A DNA stretch of 64,000 nt from an uncultured Williamsia sp. (GTDB lineage: Bacteria > Actinomycetota > Actinomycetes > Mycobacteriales > Mycobacteriaceae). A program made the translations under genes and the position numbers. Position 1 is the first letter of the stretch. Every line of letters starts with the position of its first letter. Location of the stretch: NCBI RefSeq assembly GCF_947494875.1, contig NZ_CANLWM010000008.1, forward strand, positions 186,001 to 250,000, read 5' to 3'. A model generated the notes under the pieces. It ran no database searches and had not been told where the DNA came from. It saw nothing but the letters and a program-made list of their open reading frames with translations. Of this stretch, positions 25,382 through 34,161 are shown piece after piece.

Positions 25382-27447
25382 GCACGAATCTCCCCGTCCT
25401 CGAGATCACGGACCTACGGGTGTCGTTCCCCACCGAGTCCGGTGTCCTCGACGCCGTCCGCGGGGTGGACCTCACCATCGCTGCCGGCCGCTGCACAGCG
25501 GTGGTGGGGGAATCCGGCTCCGGCAAGTCCGTGACATCCCTTGCCATCATGGGCCTACTCCCGGACACCGCCGAACGATCAGGCTCGATTCGCCTCCAGG
25601 GCAGGGAGATCGGCGACCTGGACGACCGTGCCATGTCAGGGCTGCGTGGCGCGCAGATCTCGATGATCTTCCAGGACCCGCTGACGGCGCTGACCCCGGT
25701 CTACACGGTGGGCGATCAAATCGTGGAGGCGCTGCGCGCCCACGGCGACATCGGTCGATCCCAGGCTGCGGACCGGGCGGTCGAACTGCTCGATCTCGTG
25801 GGCATTCCCGACGCACGTCGCCGCGCCAAGGCGTTCCCGCACGAACTGTCCGGCGGTATGCGACAGCGGGTCGTGATCGCCATCGCCATCGCCAACGACC
25901 CGGCGCTGATCATCGCCGACGAACCCACCACGGCGCTCGATGTCACCATTCAAGCCCAGGTGATGGATCTGCTGGCGACGATTCGCCGGGAGACCGGGGC
26001 GGCGCTGCTGCTCATCACGCACGACCTCGGTCTCGTGGCCGGCGCAGCCGACGACGTCGCGGTCATGTACGCGGGACGGGTGGTCGAGCGCGCCCGGGCC
26101 GACGACCTCTATCGACACCCCCGGATGCCCTACACGGCAGGGCTGCTCGCGTCGATCCCCCGAGTGGACAGCGACCAGGCGGGCCCGCTGGTGCCGATCC
26201 CCGGTCAACCTCCCGTCCTCATCGACGTCGCGAAGGCCTGCCCGTTCGCCCCGCGATGCCCGGCTGCGACGACGGCCTGCACGGCGTCGGAACCCGCGCT
26301 CGCGGCGGTCGGACCCGACCACGACGCCGCCTGCCATCGCGCCGAGGAGATCAGCGGTAGCGGCGACATCGACGGACATCCGATCTTCGCCGCCACCGAC
26401 GACGACGTTGACGCCCCCGTACCGACCGGAGACGAGGTGGTCCTGCGAGTCCGCGGTCTGACGAAGGAGTTCCCGCTCCTGCGCGGAATCCTTCGTCGAC
26501 AGGACGGGTCGGTGTACGCGGTCGACGGGCTCGACTTCGACGTCCACCAAGGGGAGACGATGGCGATCGTCGGCGAGTCGGGCTCAGGCAAGACCACCAC
26601 ACTCCTCGAGATCCTCCGGGCCGAGCCTGGCACCACCGGTTCCGTCGAGATCGGCGGCGTGGACTTCTCGACATTGTCCCGGCGACGCCTTCGTACCGCA
26701 CGGAAGGCGGTGCAGATCGTCTTTCAGGACCCGATGGGGTCGCTCAACCCACGGATGACCGTGCGCGACATCGTCGCCGAACCGCTCACCGCCTATGGGA
26801 CCCCGCGACGCGAGATCGATGGTCGCGTCCGTGAGCTGATGCGACTCGTCGGACTGGACCCCGCGCACGCCTCGCGCTTCCCCGCCGCGTTCTCCGGTGG
26901 TCAGCGCCAACGGATCGGCATCGCTCGCGCGCTGGCGGTGAACCCCGCACTCGTGGTGCTCGACGAGCCGGTGTCCGCTCTCGACGTTTCCATACAGGCG
27001 TCGGTGATCAACCTGCTGAATCACCTGAAGCGCGAGATCGGGGTGGCCTACCTGTTCGTGGCCCACGACCTGTCGGTCGTCCGCCATCTCGCGGATCGCG
27101 TGGCCGTGATGTACCTCGGGCGTTTCGTCGAGATCGGTCCCGCGACAGCCGTGTTCGGCGACCCGCAACACCCCTACACCCGCGCGCTGCTCTCGGCAAT
27201 CCCGATCCCCGATCCGCAGGTGGAACGCACCCGAGAGCGGATCGTTCTGACCGGCGAGCTGCCGAGCCCCAGTTCGCGCCCCAAGGGATGTTCGTTCCAC
27301 ACCCGTTGCCCGCTGCGGCCGAGGCTGTCCCTGGCCGACCAGAACACCTGCATCACAGTCGTTCCCGGCCTGCGGTCGCTCGACGACTCCGGCGCCCATC
27401 AGCACGCCTGCCACTTCGCCGGCCGTCACCCGACGGTGTCTCGGTGA
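25378..27447 (+). CDS. Fused DppD-DppF ATP-binding protein of the peptide importer
   Basis: 689 aa containing two complete ABC ATPase modules in one chain. Module 1 has Walker A GESGSGKSV (44-52), signature LSGGMRQRV and Walker B IIADEPTTALD, and ends with the oligopeptide C-terminal motif (CPFAPRCPAA). Module 2 has GESGSGKTTT, FSGGQRQRIGIARAL and VVLDEPVSALD, and ends with CSFHTRCPLRPR. The Cys-containing C-terminal motifs resemble Fe-S-like segments of OppD/OppF. Such DF fusions are common in actinobacteria. GTG 25378 overlaps the dppC-like stop. Confidence 0.92.
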   Translation: MSTNLPVLEITDLRVSFPTESGVLDAVRGVDLTIAAGRCTAVVGESGSGKSVTSLAIMGLLPDTAERSGSIRLQGREIGDLDDRAMSGLRGAQISMIFQDPLTALTPVYTVGDQIVEALRAHGDIGRSQAADRAVELLDLVGIPDARRRAKAFPHELSGGMRQRVVIAIAIANDPALIIADEPTTALDVTIQAQVMDLLATIRRETGAALLLITHDLGLVAGAADDVAVMYAGRVVERARADDLYRHPRMPYTAGLLASIPRVDSDQAGPLVPIPGQPPVLIDVAKACPFAPRCPAATTACTASEPALAAVGPDHDAACHRAEEISGSGDIDGHPIFAATDDDVDAPVPTGDEVVLRVRGLTKEFPLLRGILRRQDGSVYAVDGLDFDVHQGETMAIVGESGSGKTTTLLEILRAEPGTTGSVEIGGVDFSTLSRRRLRTARKAVQIVFQDPMGSLNPRMTVRDIVAEPLTAYGTPRREIDGRVRELMRLVGLDPAHASRFPAAFSGGQRQRIGIARALAVNPALVVLDEPVSALDVSIQASVINLLNHLKREIGVAYLFVAHDLSVVRHLADRVAVMYLGRFVEIGPATAVFGDPQHPYTRALLSAIPIPDPQVERTRERIVLTGELPSPSSRPKGCSFHTRCPLRPRLSLADQNTCITVVPGLRSLDDSGAHQHACHFAGRHPTVSR

Positions 27448-27467
27448 CACAACCCGAAAGGAAAACC

Positions 27468-29141
27468 ATGCGACGTCCACTCCTCGCGGTCGGGGCGATG
27501 ACCGCGGCGGCGGTCCTCGTACTCGGCGGCTGCGGCGGTTCGCAGCAGTCGTCGTCCTCGGACACGAACACGTCGTTGTCGGAGGCGACTCCGCAGCTGA
27601 ACCAGCAACCGCGGGACGCCATCGCCGACGGTGGGACGATGACGACGGCGCTACCCGAGGTGTCACCACAGTGGAACACCTGGCAGGCGGACGGCACGCT
27701 CTACACACTGAACCTGTGGCGCTGGTACAACCCGAACCTCTTCACCTTCGCACCGGACGGGACAGCGTCACCCGATCCCGACTACCTGACCGGATACGCG
27801 AAGGCGACCGAGGGCGGTAACACCGTCGTCACCTACACGATCAACCCCAAGGCGACCTACAACGACGGCACCCCGATCGACTGGACGTCGTTCGAGTCGA
27901 CCTGGAAGGCCAACAACGGGACCGACACGGCCTTCAACCCGTCGTCCACCGACGGCTACTCCCAGATCTCCTCCGTACGAGCAGGTTCGAGCTCGAAGCA
28001 GGCCATCGTGACCTTCCGGGGCACGTACGCCTGGCCCGACGGGTTGTTCAACATCCTGTTGCACCCGAAGGCCGCGAACCCGACCTTTTACAACACCGGA
28101 TACATCAATTCTCCGCACCCCGAGCTGGGCGCCGGCCCCTACCGCCTCGCATCGTTCGACAAGACAGCCGGGACAGTCACGTTCGAGCGCAATCCACGCT
28201 GGTGGGGTGACACCGGAAAGCTGCAGCGTCGCATTTTCCTCCAGATGGACAGCCAGGCATCGATCAACGCGTTCAAGAACAACCAGATCGACGCAGTCAG
28301 CGTGGCCACGAAGGACCGTCTGGCCCAGGTGCAGGGCATGAGCGGCATCTCGATCCGCAAGTCCGCGCAGCCATCCCAGGATCTCGTCACCTTGAACGCG
28401 AAGGCACCGATCCTCAGCGATCCGCAGGTCCGTGGCGCCGTGATGAAGGCGATCGACCGGAAGGTGGTCGCAGACGTGCTGTTCCAGGGGCTCGGATACA
28501 GCGAGCAGGCTCCGGGGTCATTCCTGCTCTACCCGTTCCAGAAGGGGTACGAGGACAACATGAAGGGCGTCATCGACTTCGACGCCGAGGCCGCGAAGTC
28601 GGGACTGCAGTCGGCGGGGTGGGTCCCGGGTTCCGACGGTATCCGCACCAAGAACGGTCAACGCCTGTCGCTGTCATTCCCGGTCACCGGTGACGACCCG
28701 ACCGTGGTGAACCTGGCTCGCGCCCTTCAGGCCATGGAGAAGTCGGTCGGTGTGGACCTGCAGATCGAGCAGAAGTCGTCGAGCGACTTCTCGGACATCA
28801 TCAACAACCGGAAGTTCGACTTCTTCGTGTCGGGTTTCAGTTCGAGCGACCCGTTCGGACTCGCCTACTTCTGCCAGGTGTGGTGCTCGGACTCGCAGCT
28901 GAACCTGTCCGGGACCGGCACGAAGACCCTGGACGACCAGATCAAGGCGGTCGGCCAGATCGCCGATCCCGCAGCGCAGATCGCCAACGGCAACAAGCTC
29001 GAGAGGACACTGTTCCAGCAGTACGGGATCTTCCCCCTCGACAATGGTCCCGCGATCATCGCGACGAAGGCCAAACTCGCCAACTACGGGGCGGGGCTGT
29101 TCTACATCGGCCGAGTCCAGGACATCGGCTACCAGAAGTAG
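27468..29141 (+). CDS. Peptide/nickel-type ABC importer substrate-binding lipoprotein
   Basis: 557-aa family-5 extracellular solute-binding protein. The N-terminal signal peptide (MRRPLLAVGAMTAAAVLVLGGCGG) ends in a lipobox GGC (Cys22), followed by a Ser/Gln linker. The middle has the SBP_bac_5 pattern (YTINPKATYNDGTPIDWTSF, then GAGPYRLASFDK). It captures the solute outside the membrane for the two permeases. ATG 27468 has gaaagga at 27456-27462. It is 20 bases after the ATPase gene and ends before a strong terminator, so it closes the operon. Confidence 0.93.
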   Translation: MRRPLLAVGAMTAAAVLVLGGCGGSQQSSSSDTNTSLSEATPQLNQQPRDAIADGGTMTTALPEVSPQWNTWQADGTLYTLNLWRWYNPNLFTFAPDGTASPDPDYLTGYAKATEGGNTVVTYTINPKATYNDGTPIDWTSFESTWKANNGTDTAFNPSSTDGYSQISSVRAGSSSKQAIVTFRGTYAWPDGLFNILLHPKAANPTFYNTGYINSPHPELGAGPYRLASFDKTAGTVTFERNPRWWGDTGKLQRRIFLQMDSQASINAFKNNQIDAVSVATKDRLAQVQGMSGISIRKSAQPSQDLVTLNAKAPILSDPQVRGAVMKAIDRKVVADVLFQGLGYSEQAPGSFLLYPFQKGYEDNMKGVIDFDAEAAKSGLQSAGWVPGSDGIRTKNGQRLSLSFPVTGDDPTVVNLARALQAMEKSVGVDLQIEQKSSSDFSDIINNRKFDFFVSGFSSSDPFGLAYFCQVWCSDSQLNLSGTGTKTLDDQIKAVGQIADPAAQIANGNKLERTLFQQYGIFPLDNGPAIIATKAKLANYGAGLFYIGRVQDIGYQK

Positions 29142-29157
29142 GCACCCCGGACACGAC

Positions 29158-29190
29158 GACGCCCGCGGACCCAACGGGTCCGCGGGCGTC
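29158..29190. terminator. Strong bidirectional terminator between the importer operon and hsp20
   Basis: Perfect 15-bp stem: gacgcccgcggaccc (29158-29172) and gggtccgcgggcgtc (29176-29190) with a 3-nt loop, 16 bases after the binding-protein stop and in front of the convergent hsp20 gene. Confidence 0.92.
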
Positions 29191-29226
29191 GGTCACCGCG
29201 TCACACGACCACCGCCACCGGTGGTC

Positions 29227-29679
29227 TCAGGAGGTCGAGTCCGCCTCGATCGACCGTGGCGTGTCGCTGTGCGCGATCTGGATCTTGCGCGGCTTGGCAC
29301 GCTCGGCGACCGGGATCGTCACCGTCAGAACGCCGTTCTCGTACGACGCGGTGATGCCCGCGGCGTCGACGTTGTCGCCGAGACTCAGCTGACGGCGGTA
29401 CGTGCCGAAGAACCGCTCACCGGTCAGCCACTGCACCGAGTCGTCGGACCGGGCGGTGCGCTGCGCCGAGAGCGTCAGCGTTCCGTTGTCCACGTCGACG
29501 TCGATCGAGCCCGGGTCCACGCCCGGCAGATCGGCGGTGAGCAGGTAGTGGTCGTCCACCTTGCACAGGTCCATCGGCATGAACCGCGGGACTCTGGCCG
29601 ACCCCGCCTGTGCTCCGTTGAGCAGTCCGCGGGTGATGGTGTCCAGTTCCGTGAAGGGATCGAAGCGCAGCATCGCCAC
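29227..29679 (-). CDS. Small heat-shock protein, Hsp20/alpha-crystallin family
   Basis: 150-aa ATP-independent chaperone. The alpha-crystallin domain runs from about residue 40 to 135, with DLPGVDPGSIDVDVDNGTLTLSAQR and the closing GVLTVTIPV motif (the V/I-x-I anchor is in this strand/tail region). The N-terminus MLRFDPFTELDTITR is typical. GTG 29679 or ATG 29673 could start it; an aggagg lies just upstream. Expression is probably heat- or stress-induced; two inverted repeats sit in the upstream 284-bp region shared with the divergent acyl-CoA dehydrogenase gene. Confidence 0.93.
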   Translation of the reverse strand: MAMLRFDPFTELDTITRGLLNGAQAGSARVPRFMPMDLCKVDDHYLLTADLPGVDPGSIDVDVDNGTLTLSAQRTARSDDSVQWLTGERFFGTYRRQLSLGDNVDAAGITASYENGVLTVTIPVAERAKPRKIQIAHSDTPRSIEADSTS

Positions 29680-29707
29680 AACACCTCCTGTGTCCAGTTC
29701 GTGACAT

Positions 29708-29775
29708 CCGGCCCCGCCCGTACGGGGCCGGTAGCTGATGCACCACCGAATTTAGCACTCGATGCCGCCGAGTGC
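29708..29775. repeat. Two inverted repeats in the hsp20 upstream region
   Basis: A 9-bp hairpin ccggccccg (29708-29716) / cggggccgg (29723-29731) lies 29-52 bases before the hsp20 start and would be in its leader. A second inverted repeat gcactcg (29755-29761) / cgagtgc (29769-29775), with 7-bp spacing, lies farther upstream. The spacing resembles HspR/HAIR-type operators, but the arm sequence does not match the usual CTTGAGT. Confidence 0.5.
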
Positions 29776-29963
29776 CAGACCCTGACGCCGACAATTTTCG
29801 GCCCAGTCCTGCACCGCGACAGCACCTTCCGAGCTTCCGCAGGGTGACCGCCGATCCGTCCGTTATCGCCCTGTTATCCCAGGTGGTGAGCCGCGAGCAT
29901 TTGCTCGGCAACTGTGACCAACGATGCGGTCCCCGACGGGCCGCCCGCGCCTACCGTGTGGTC

Positions 29964-31982
29964 ATGACCGTCGCACCAGCACCCGAGAACCCGTCCGCGG
30001 CCTCCGCGGCAGTCGCTCCGTCGACCGACAACGCCGAGTCCGATCGCCAGATGCTCGTCGACAACCTCAAGTACGTCCTCGACGGCCGCTGGCGCGGTCT
30101 GCGGGAGTACGCGCGTCAGCACATGGACCGCGCCGACCTCCTGCCCGACCCGACGCTGACGATGGACGAGGCGCGCGACGCGACCTTCGAGAAGATGAAG
30201 GAGCTCGCGAAGCTCGACTTCGCCGCGTACGGCTTCCGCGAGGAGCACGGCGGCACAGGCGATGTCGGCGCATCGGTCACCGCCATCGAGATGCTCGGAT
30301 ACGCCGACCTGTCGCTCATGGTGAAAGCCGGTGTGCAGTGGGGCCTCTTCGGCGGCGCCATCGAGAACCTGGGCACCCAGCGTCATCACGACAAGTACGT
30401 CAAGCCCCTCATCGACCTCGATCTCCTCGGCTGTTTCGCGATGACCGAGAAGGGCCACGGCTCGAACGTCCAGGCGCTCGAGACCATCGCCACCTACGAC
30501 AAGGACGCCGACGAGTTCGTCGTCCACTCGTCGACGCCGTCGGCCACGAAGGACTACATCGGCGGCGCGGCCAAGCACGCACGGATCGCCTCCGTGTTCG
30601 CCCAGCTGGTCACCGCCGGCCCGGGCGAGGAGCCCGAGAGCCGCGGCGTGCACTGTTTCGTCGTGCCGATCCGTGACGAGGACGGCAACGCGCTGCCCGG
30701 CGTCACGATCGGTGACGACGGCCCGAAGGGCGGCCTCGCGGGCGTCGACAACGGCAACCTCACGTTCGACCACGTCCGCATCCCGCGCGAGAACCTGCTG
30801 AACAAGTACGCCGACGTCGAGCCCGACGGCACGTACACGTCGCCGATCGAGAGCGACAACCGTCGCTTCTTCACCATGCTCGGCACGCTGATCCGTGGTC
30901 GCGCGAGCGTCGGTGCGACCGCCGGTGCGGCGGGCCGCAAGGCCCTGGCGATCGCGGTCAACTACGGCACGCAGCGTCGTCAGTTCGACGCCCCGTCCGG
31001 CGACGACGAGATCCCCGTTCTCGACTACCGCGCGCACCAGCGCAAGCTGCTGCCGCTCGTCGCCAAGTCCTACGCGCTGCAGTTCGCGATGAACGAGATG
31101 ATCGAGGAACTGCACGAGGTGCAGTCGGCCAACCCGGAGGGCACCGAGGGCGACGACTCGATGGCGGGGCGTCAGCGTCAGCTGGAGAGCACCGCCGCCG
31201 GCCTGAAGGCGGCGACCACCTGGCACGCGTCGCACAGCATCAACGTGGCGCGCGAGGCGTGCGGTGGTGCGGGCTACCTGTCGGAGAACCAGCTGCCGAT
31301 CATGCGTGGCGACATCGACGTGTTCACCACGTTCGAGGGCGACAACACCGTGCTCACGCAGCTCGTCGCCAAGGAACTCCTCTCGGCCTACGCCGAGGAG
31401 GTCCAGGGCTACGACACCCGCGGCTGGGCCCGGTTCATCGCCGGCATGGCGCGCGACGTCATCCTGGAGAAGTCGGCTGCCCGCCAGGTCGTGCAGACCC
31501 TGCTCGACTCCTCCGACGAGGACCCCGAACAGTCGGACCTCACCAACCGCGGCACGCAGATCCGTCTGTTCCGCAATCGTGAGGACCACCTGCTGCGCAC
31601 CGCGGCGAACCGCATGCGTCGGGCGCTGTCGGACGACGCGGACGAGTTCGAGGTGTTCAACGACGCGCAGGACCACATCCTCAAGGTGGGTCAGGTGCAC
31701 ATCGAGCGGGTGGTGCTGGAGGCGTTCATCTCCGCCATCGACTCGTGCGACTCGAAGGCCGCGAAGGACCTTCTGTGGAAGGTCTGCGACCTGTACGTCT
31801 ACTCGACCATCGAGTCCGACATCGGCTGGTTCCTGATGCACCGCCACGTGTCGGTGGAGCGCGCGAAGGCGATCCGCCGGGGCATCAACGAGCTCTGCGC
31901 GCAGCTGCGGCCGCACGCGCAGACGCTGGTGGACGCGTTCGGCGTGCCGCCGGCGCTGCTCACCGTCGCGATGCAGCCCTGA
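29964..31982 (+). CDS. Acyl-CoA dehydrogenase/oxidase-like flavoprotein, long form
   Basis: 672 aa, considerably longer than standard 380-aa acyl-CoA dehydrogenases. The N- and middle domains include GYADLSLMVKAGVQWGLFGGAIENLG, the flavin-region stretch CFAMTEKGHGSNVQALETIATYD, and the RENLLNKYADV motif. The C-terminal half carries REACGGAGYLSENQLPIMRGD and TTFEGDNTVLTQLVAKELL, which resemble acyl-CoA oxidases and large FadE proteins. It probably performs the first step of beta-oxidation of long or unusual acyl-CoAs using FAD. ATG 29964 (MTVAPAPENPS) was chosen over the upstream open frame. Its 3' end overlaps the convergent small membrane gene by 23 bases. Confidence 0.9.
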   Translation: MTVAPAPENPSAASAAVAPSTDNAESDRQMLVDNLKYVLDGRWRGLREYARQHMDRADLLPDPTLTMDEARDATFEKMKELAKLDFAAYGFREEHGGTGDVGASVTAIEMLGYADLSLMVKAGVQWGLFGGAIENLGTQRHHDKYVKPLIDLDLLGCFAMTEKGHGSNVQALETIATYDKDADEFVVHSSTPSATKDYIGGAAKHARIASVFAQLVTAGPGEEPESRGVHCFVVPIRDEDGNALPGVTIGDDGPKGGLAGVDNGNLTFDHVRIPRENLLNKYADVEPDGTYTSPIESDNRRFFTMLGTLIRGRASVGATAGAAGRKALAIAVNYGTQRRQFDAPSGDDEIPVLDYRAHQRKLLPLVAKSYALQFAMNEMIEELHEVQSANPEGTEGDDSMAGRQRQLESTAAGLKAATTWHASHSINVAREACGGAGYLSENQLPIMRGDIDVFTTFEGDNTVLTQLVAKELLSAYAEEVQGYDTRGWARFIAGMARDVILEKSAARQVVQTLLDSSDEDPEQSDLTNRGTQIRLFRNREDHLLRTAANRMRRALSDDADEFEVFNDAQDHILKVGQVHIERVVLEAFISAIDSCDSKAAKDLLWKVCDLYVYSTIESDIGWFLMHRHVSVERAKAIRRGINELCAQLRPHAQTLVDAFGVPPALLTVAMQP

Positions 31983-32220
31983 TCGTCGAGACACACCACG
32001 CCAGGGCGGCGACGGCAGCCACCGCGCACACCGTCGCCGCCCCGACGCGGTCGCCGCGTACCTCGGTCAGTTCGTAGGGCCCGGCGACCACCCGACCTCC
32101 GAGTTCCAGCGGCGGGTATCCGGCGGTCTGCACCGACGTGATCGCCAGCAGAACCGTGGCGGTCGTCAGCACGACGAACAGCGCGATGCCCACTCCGGCG
32201 ACGACGCGGCGGGACGTCAC
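31960..32220 (-). CDS. Small two-TM membrane protein (Rv0514-like position)
   Basis: 86 aa with two hydrophobic helices (VVAGVGIALFVVLTTATVLLAI and AATVCAVAAVAALAWCVS) around an extracytoplasmic loop. Function unknown. GTG 32220 overlaps the preceding gene by four bases, and position and size match mycobacterial Rv0514 at the end of the heme operon. Its 3' end overlaps the convergent acyl-CoA dehydrogenase. Confidence 0.72.
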   Translation of the reverse strand: MTSRRVVAGVGIALFVVLTTATVLLAITSVQTAGYPPLELGGRVVAGPYELTEVRGDRVGAATVCAVAAVAALAWCVSTIRAASRR

Positions 32221-32813
32221 GCGTCGTCCTTCTTCGTCGGGCCGAGCCCCATCTGCATGGCCAGGTGTGCCTCGGTGAGTTCCTGTCGGAACCGCTGATG
32301 GTCGCGTGCCCAGGCCTGGGCGAGTGAGCCCGAGGTCATGGTGAGGCCGATCCCCTTGCGCCGCCGCGGAACCCCCGACAACTCACCGAGAGCAGGAGCG
32401 CTCTCCCACGGCATCGCCTCACCCCCGAGGTTCTCGGGGTGGATGGTCTTGATGTCCGACAGAGGGATGGTGCGCGCACCCTGACGCAGGGTCGTCTCGG
32501 TCAGCTCGACGCTCACGTGCTGCCGCGCCGCGTAGACCTGCAGCGCGGAGAACCCGGTCAGGACGACGAAGAAGATCGACAACACCGGCCAGTGGATCTG
32601 TCCCGGCCCGCTGGCCTCGACCGCCACGACGGCCGCGATGAGCAGCGGGCCGATGAGGACCACGCCCCAGCTGCCGCCACTCTCGCGGAACAGCACCTCG
32701 CCGCGATCCTCAGCCGGGGCGGTCCGATCCCCTGCCGCCTCGGCGATCTCGGGGTGCTCCGCCTCGGGGGTCCGGTCATCACCGTCCGGTTCCGACGGTG
32801 TCGGGTCAGCCAC
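32217..32813 (-). CDS. Membrane protein downstream of hemB (Rv0513-like)
   Basis: 198 aa. An acidic N-terminus of about 45 residues is followed by two membrane helices (WGVVLIGPLLIAAVVAVEA and VLSIFFVVLTGFSALQVYAA), then a cytoplasmic domain with VELTETTLRQGARTIPLSDIKTIHPENLGG that resembles a PH-like/DUF3093-type fold. Position matches mycobacterial Rv0513. GTG 32813 overlaps the stop of the upstream gene. Function is unknown. Confidence 0.8.
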   Translation of the reverse strand: MADPTPSEPDGDDRTPEAEHPEIAEAAGDRTAPAEDRGEVLFRESGGSWGVVLIGPLLIAAVVAVEASGPGQIHWPVLSIFFVVLTGFSALQVYAARQHVSVELTETTLRQGARTIPLSDIKTIHPENLGGEAMPWESAPALGELSGVPRRRKGIGLTMTSGSLAQAWARDHQRFRQELTEAHLAMQMGLGPTKKDDA

Positions 32814-33198
32814 GCGCGAACCAGGGCTCGGCCGCGGGCCGGTAGGCGAGCATGGACCCGACGAGCCCGACCAGGCCGCACAGCAGGACGAACGGGATGC
32901 CCAGCAGGACCGCGAGCAGCATGCCGAGGACCGTCACGACGAGGGTCAACACCGCCACCGACGACCGCCACCGCGGATCGCCCGCGCCGGCGCGGCGCCC
33001 CACCACGATGGTGACGACGCCGGCGATGACGCAGACGACCGCCAGGCCGATCGGGAACGCACTGCCTGCCGCGATCCCGACGATCAGCGAGTAGACCGCG
33101 GTGACCAACAGCAGCACCCCGGACGCGAGCCACAGGCGCATCGCCCACAGCGCCTGCTTCGGCGTCGACGGATCCGCGGGCATCTTCTTCTCGATCAC
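32806..33198 (-). CDS. Four-helix small membrane protein, unknown
   Basis: 130 aa, almost entirely hydrophobic, with four predicted TM helices (LASGVLLLVTAVYSLIVGI, FPIGLAVVCVIAGVVTIVV, SVAVLTLVVTVLGMLLAVLL, PFVLLCGLVGLVGSML). The frame is open far upstream to 34044 but only as a shadow of the neighbouring gene. GTG 33198 overlaps that gene's stop by four bases and is the likely start; ATG at 33183 is an alternative. No family recognised. Confidence 0.75.
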   Translation of the reverse strand: MIEKKMPADPSTPKQALWAMRLWLASGVLLLVTAVYSLIVGIAAGSAFPIGLAVVCVIAGVVTIVVGRRAGAGDPRWRSSVAVLTLVVTVLGMLLAVLLGIPFVLLCGLVGLVGSMLAYRPAAEPWFARG

Positions 33199-34139
33199 GG
33201 CCGTGATTCTCCCCGGTCGTCGCGACCGGTGTCCGAGCGGTCGACGGAGTCGTCGTCGGAGTGACGCGGCGGACGTTCCCGGACGTTCTCGCCGCGGGCG
33301 GGTTCCCACTGCTGGGGCTGCGCCCGGTCGTCGGGTCGCCGGTCCTCGGGGTGCGGGGGGTAGAGCGGCGGCGGGGCGCCGTAGGGCCCTGTGTGCGGTG
33401 GTGGCGCGTAGCGCGGCGGGCGCTGCGGGTCGTAGGCGTGCGGGTCGTAGGCGTTCGGGTCGTGGGCGTTCGGGTCGTACCGTCCCGATGGGTCGTACCC
33501 GGACTGCGACGGCGGTCGGTGGGGCTGTTGCGGTGGCTGATAGGGCGGCTGCGAGTTCTGCGGATGGGGCGGCTGCGACCCTGCGGGTGGACCGCCCTGA
33601 TACGGCCCACCGACGGCGCCGCCCTTGCGGAAGGCGGCCATCGCGCGGCAGTACGTCTCGACGTCGCGCTGCATCAGCAGCCACGCGGCACCGAGTGCCG
33701 CGACCCCGCTGAGCACCGCGGGGATCGTCGTCCACGACGACGCTGAGTCGCCGAACAGCCCGAGGACGGTCTGCACGACGATGAACGCGCTGAAGAAGAT
33801 GAGGACCATGCGGGCCCAGTTGTGTCCGGTCCGCGCGAGCCACACCACCAGCAGCGACAACACCGACAACAGGACGCCCACGGCGACGTAGACGCCGACC
33901 ACCGTCGGGGTGGAGGTCAGCGTGCGGATCTCGTCGGCCGACGCCCCCGACGAGGCGTTGCGCGCGGCCTCGCGGACCGAGTCCGACGCCGTCGGGTACT
34001 GACCCGCATAGGCCACGGCCTGGCCCGCGACGACCACGAGCCACAGCTCGGTGGCGATCGCCAGCGGGGACGGCAGGGACGGCTTCGTGCCGGGTTCCGG
34101 AGCCGACCCGTCCGGCGATGGGGTCAACCGGTCAGACAT
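33195..34139 (-). CDS. Membrane protein with Pro/Gln/Asp-rich repeat tail
   Basis: 314 aa. Four TM helices (about 25-47, 82-103, 110-130, 140-158) are followed by a long low-complexity cytoplasmic tail (about 175-314) rich in Pro, Gln, Tyr, Asp and Arg, with a short YDPNA/HDPNA/YDPHA repeat. Such tails are common in actinobacterial membrane proteins and may bind partners. The gene starts 22 bases after hemB and is probably part of the heme operon transcript. ATG 34139. Function unknown. Confidence 0.82.
   Translation of the reverse strand: MSDRLTPSPDGSAPEPGTKPSLPSPLAIATELWLVVVAGQAVAYAGQYPTASDSVREAARNASSGASADEIRTLTSTPTVVGVYVAVGVLLSVLSLLVVWLARTGHNWARMVLIFFSAFIVVQTVLGLFGDSASSWTTIPAVLSGVAALGAAWLLMQRDVETYCRAMAAFRKGGAVGGPYQGGPPAGSQPPHPQNSQPPYQPPQQPHRPPSQSGYDPSGRYDPNAHDPNAYDPHAYDPQRPPRYAPPPHTGPYGAPPPLYPPHPEDRRPDDRAQPQQWEPARGENVRERPPRHSDDDSVDRSDTGRDDRGESRP
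33427..33480. repeat. 15-bp tandem repeat inside the membrane-protein tail
   Basis: About 3.6 tandem copies of gggtcgtaggcgtnc, each 15 bp, at 33427, 33442, 33457 and 33472. They encode five-residue units of the type YDPNA on the minus strand. Copies differ at only one or two bases, so the number may vary between strains. Confidence 0.85.
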
Positions 34140-34161
34140 GGGCGCCAGGGTAGTCGTGCGC

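Noticed and set aside
29874-31994. 706-codon minus-strand frame opposite the acyl-CoA dehydrogenase
   Set aside because: Its composition (Val/Arg/Asp/His-rich, no motif) is that of an antisense shadow; the plus-strand gene has full flavoenzyme signatures.
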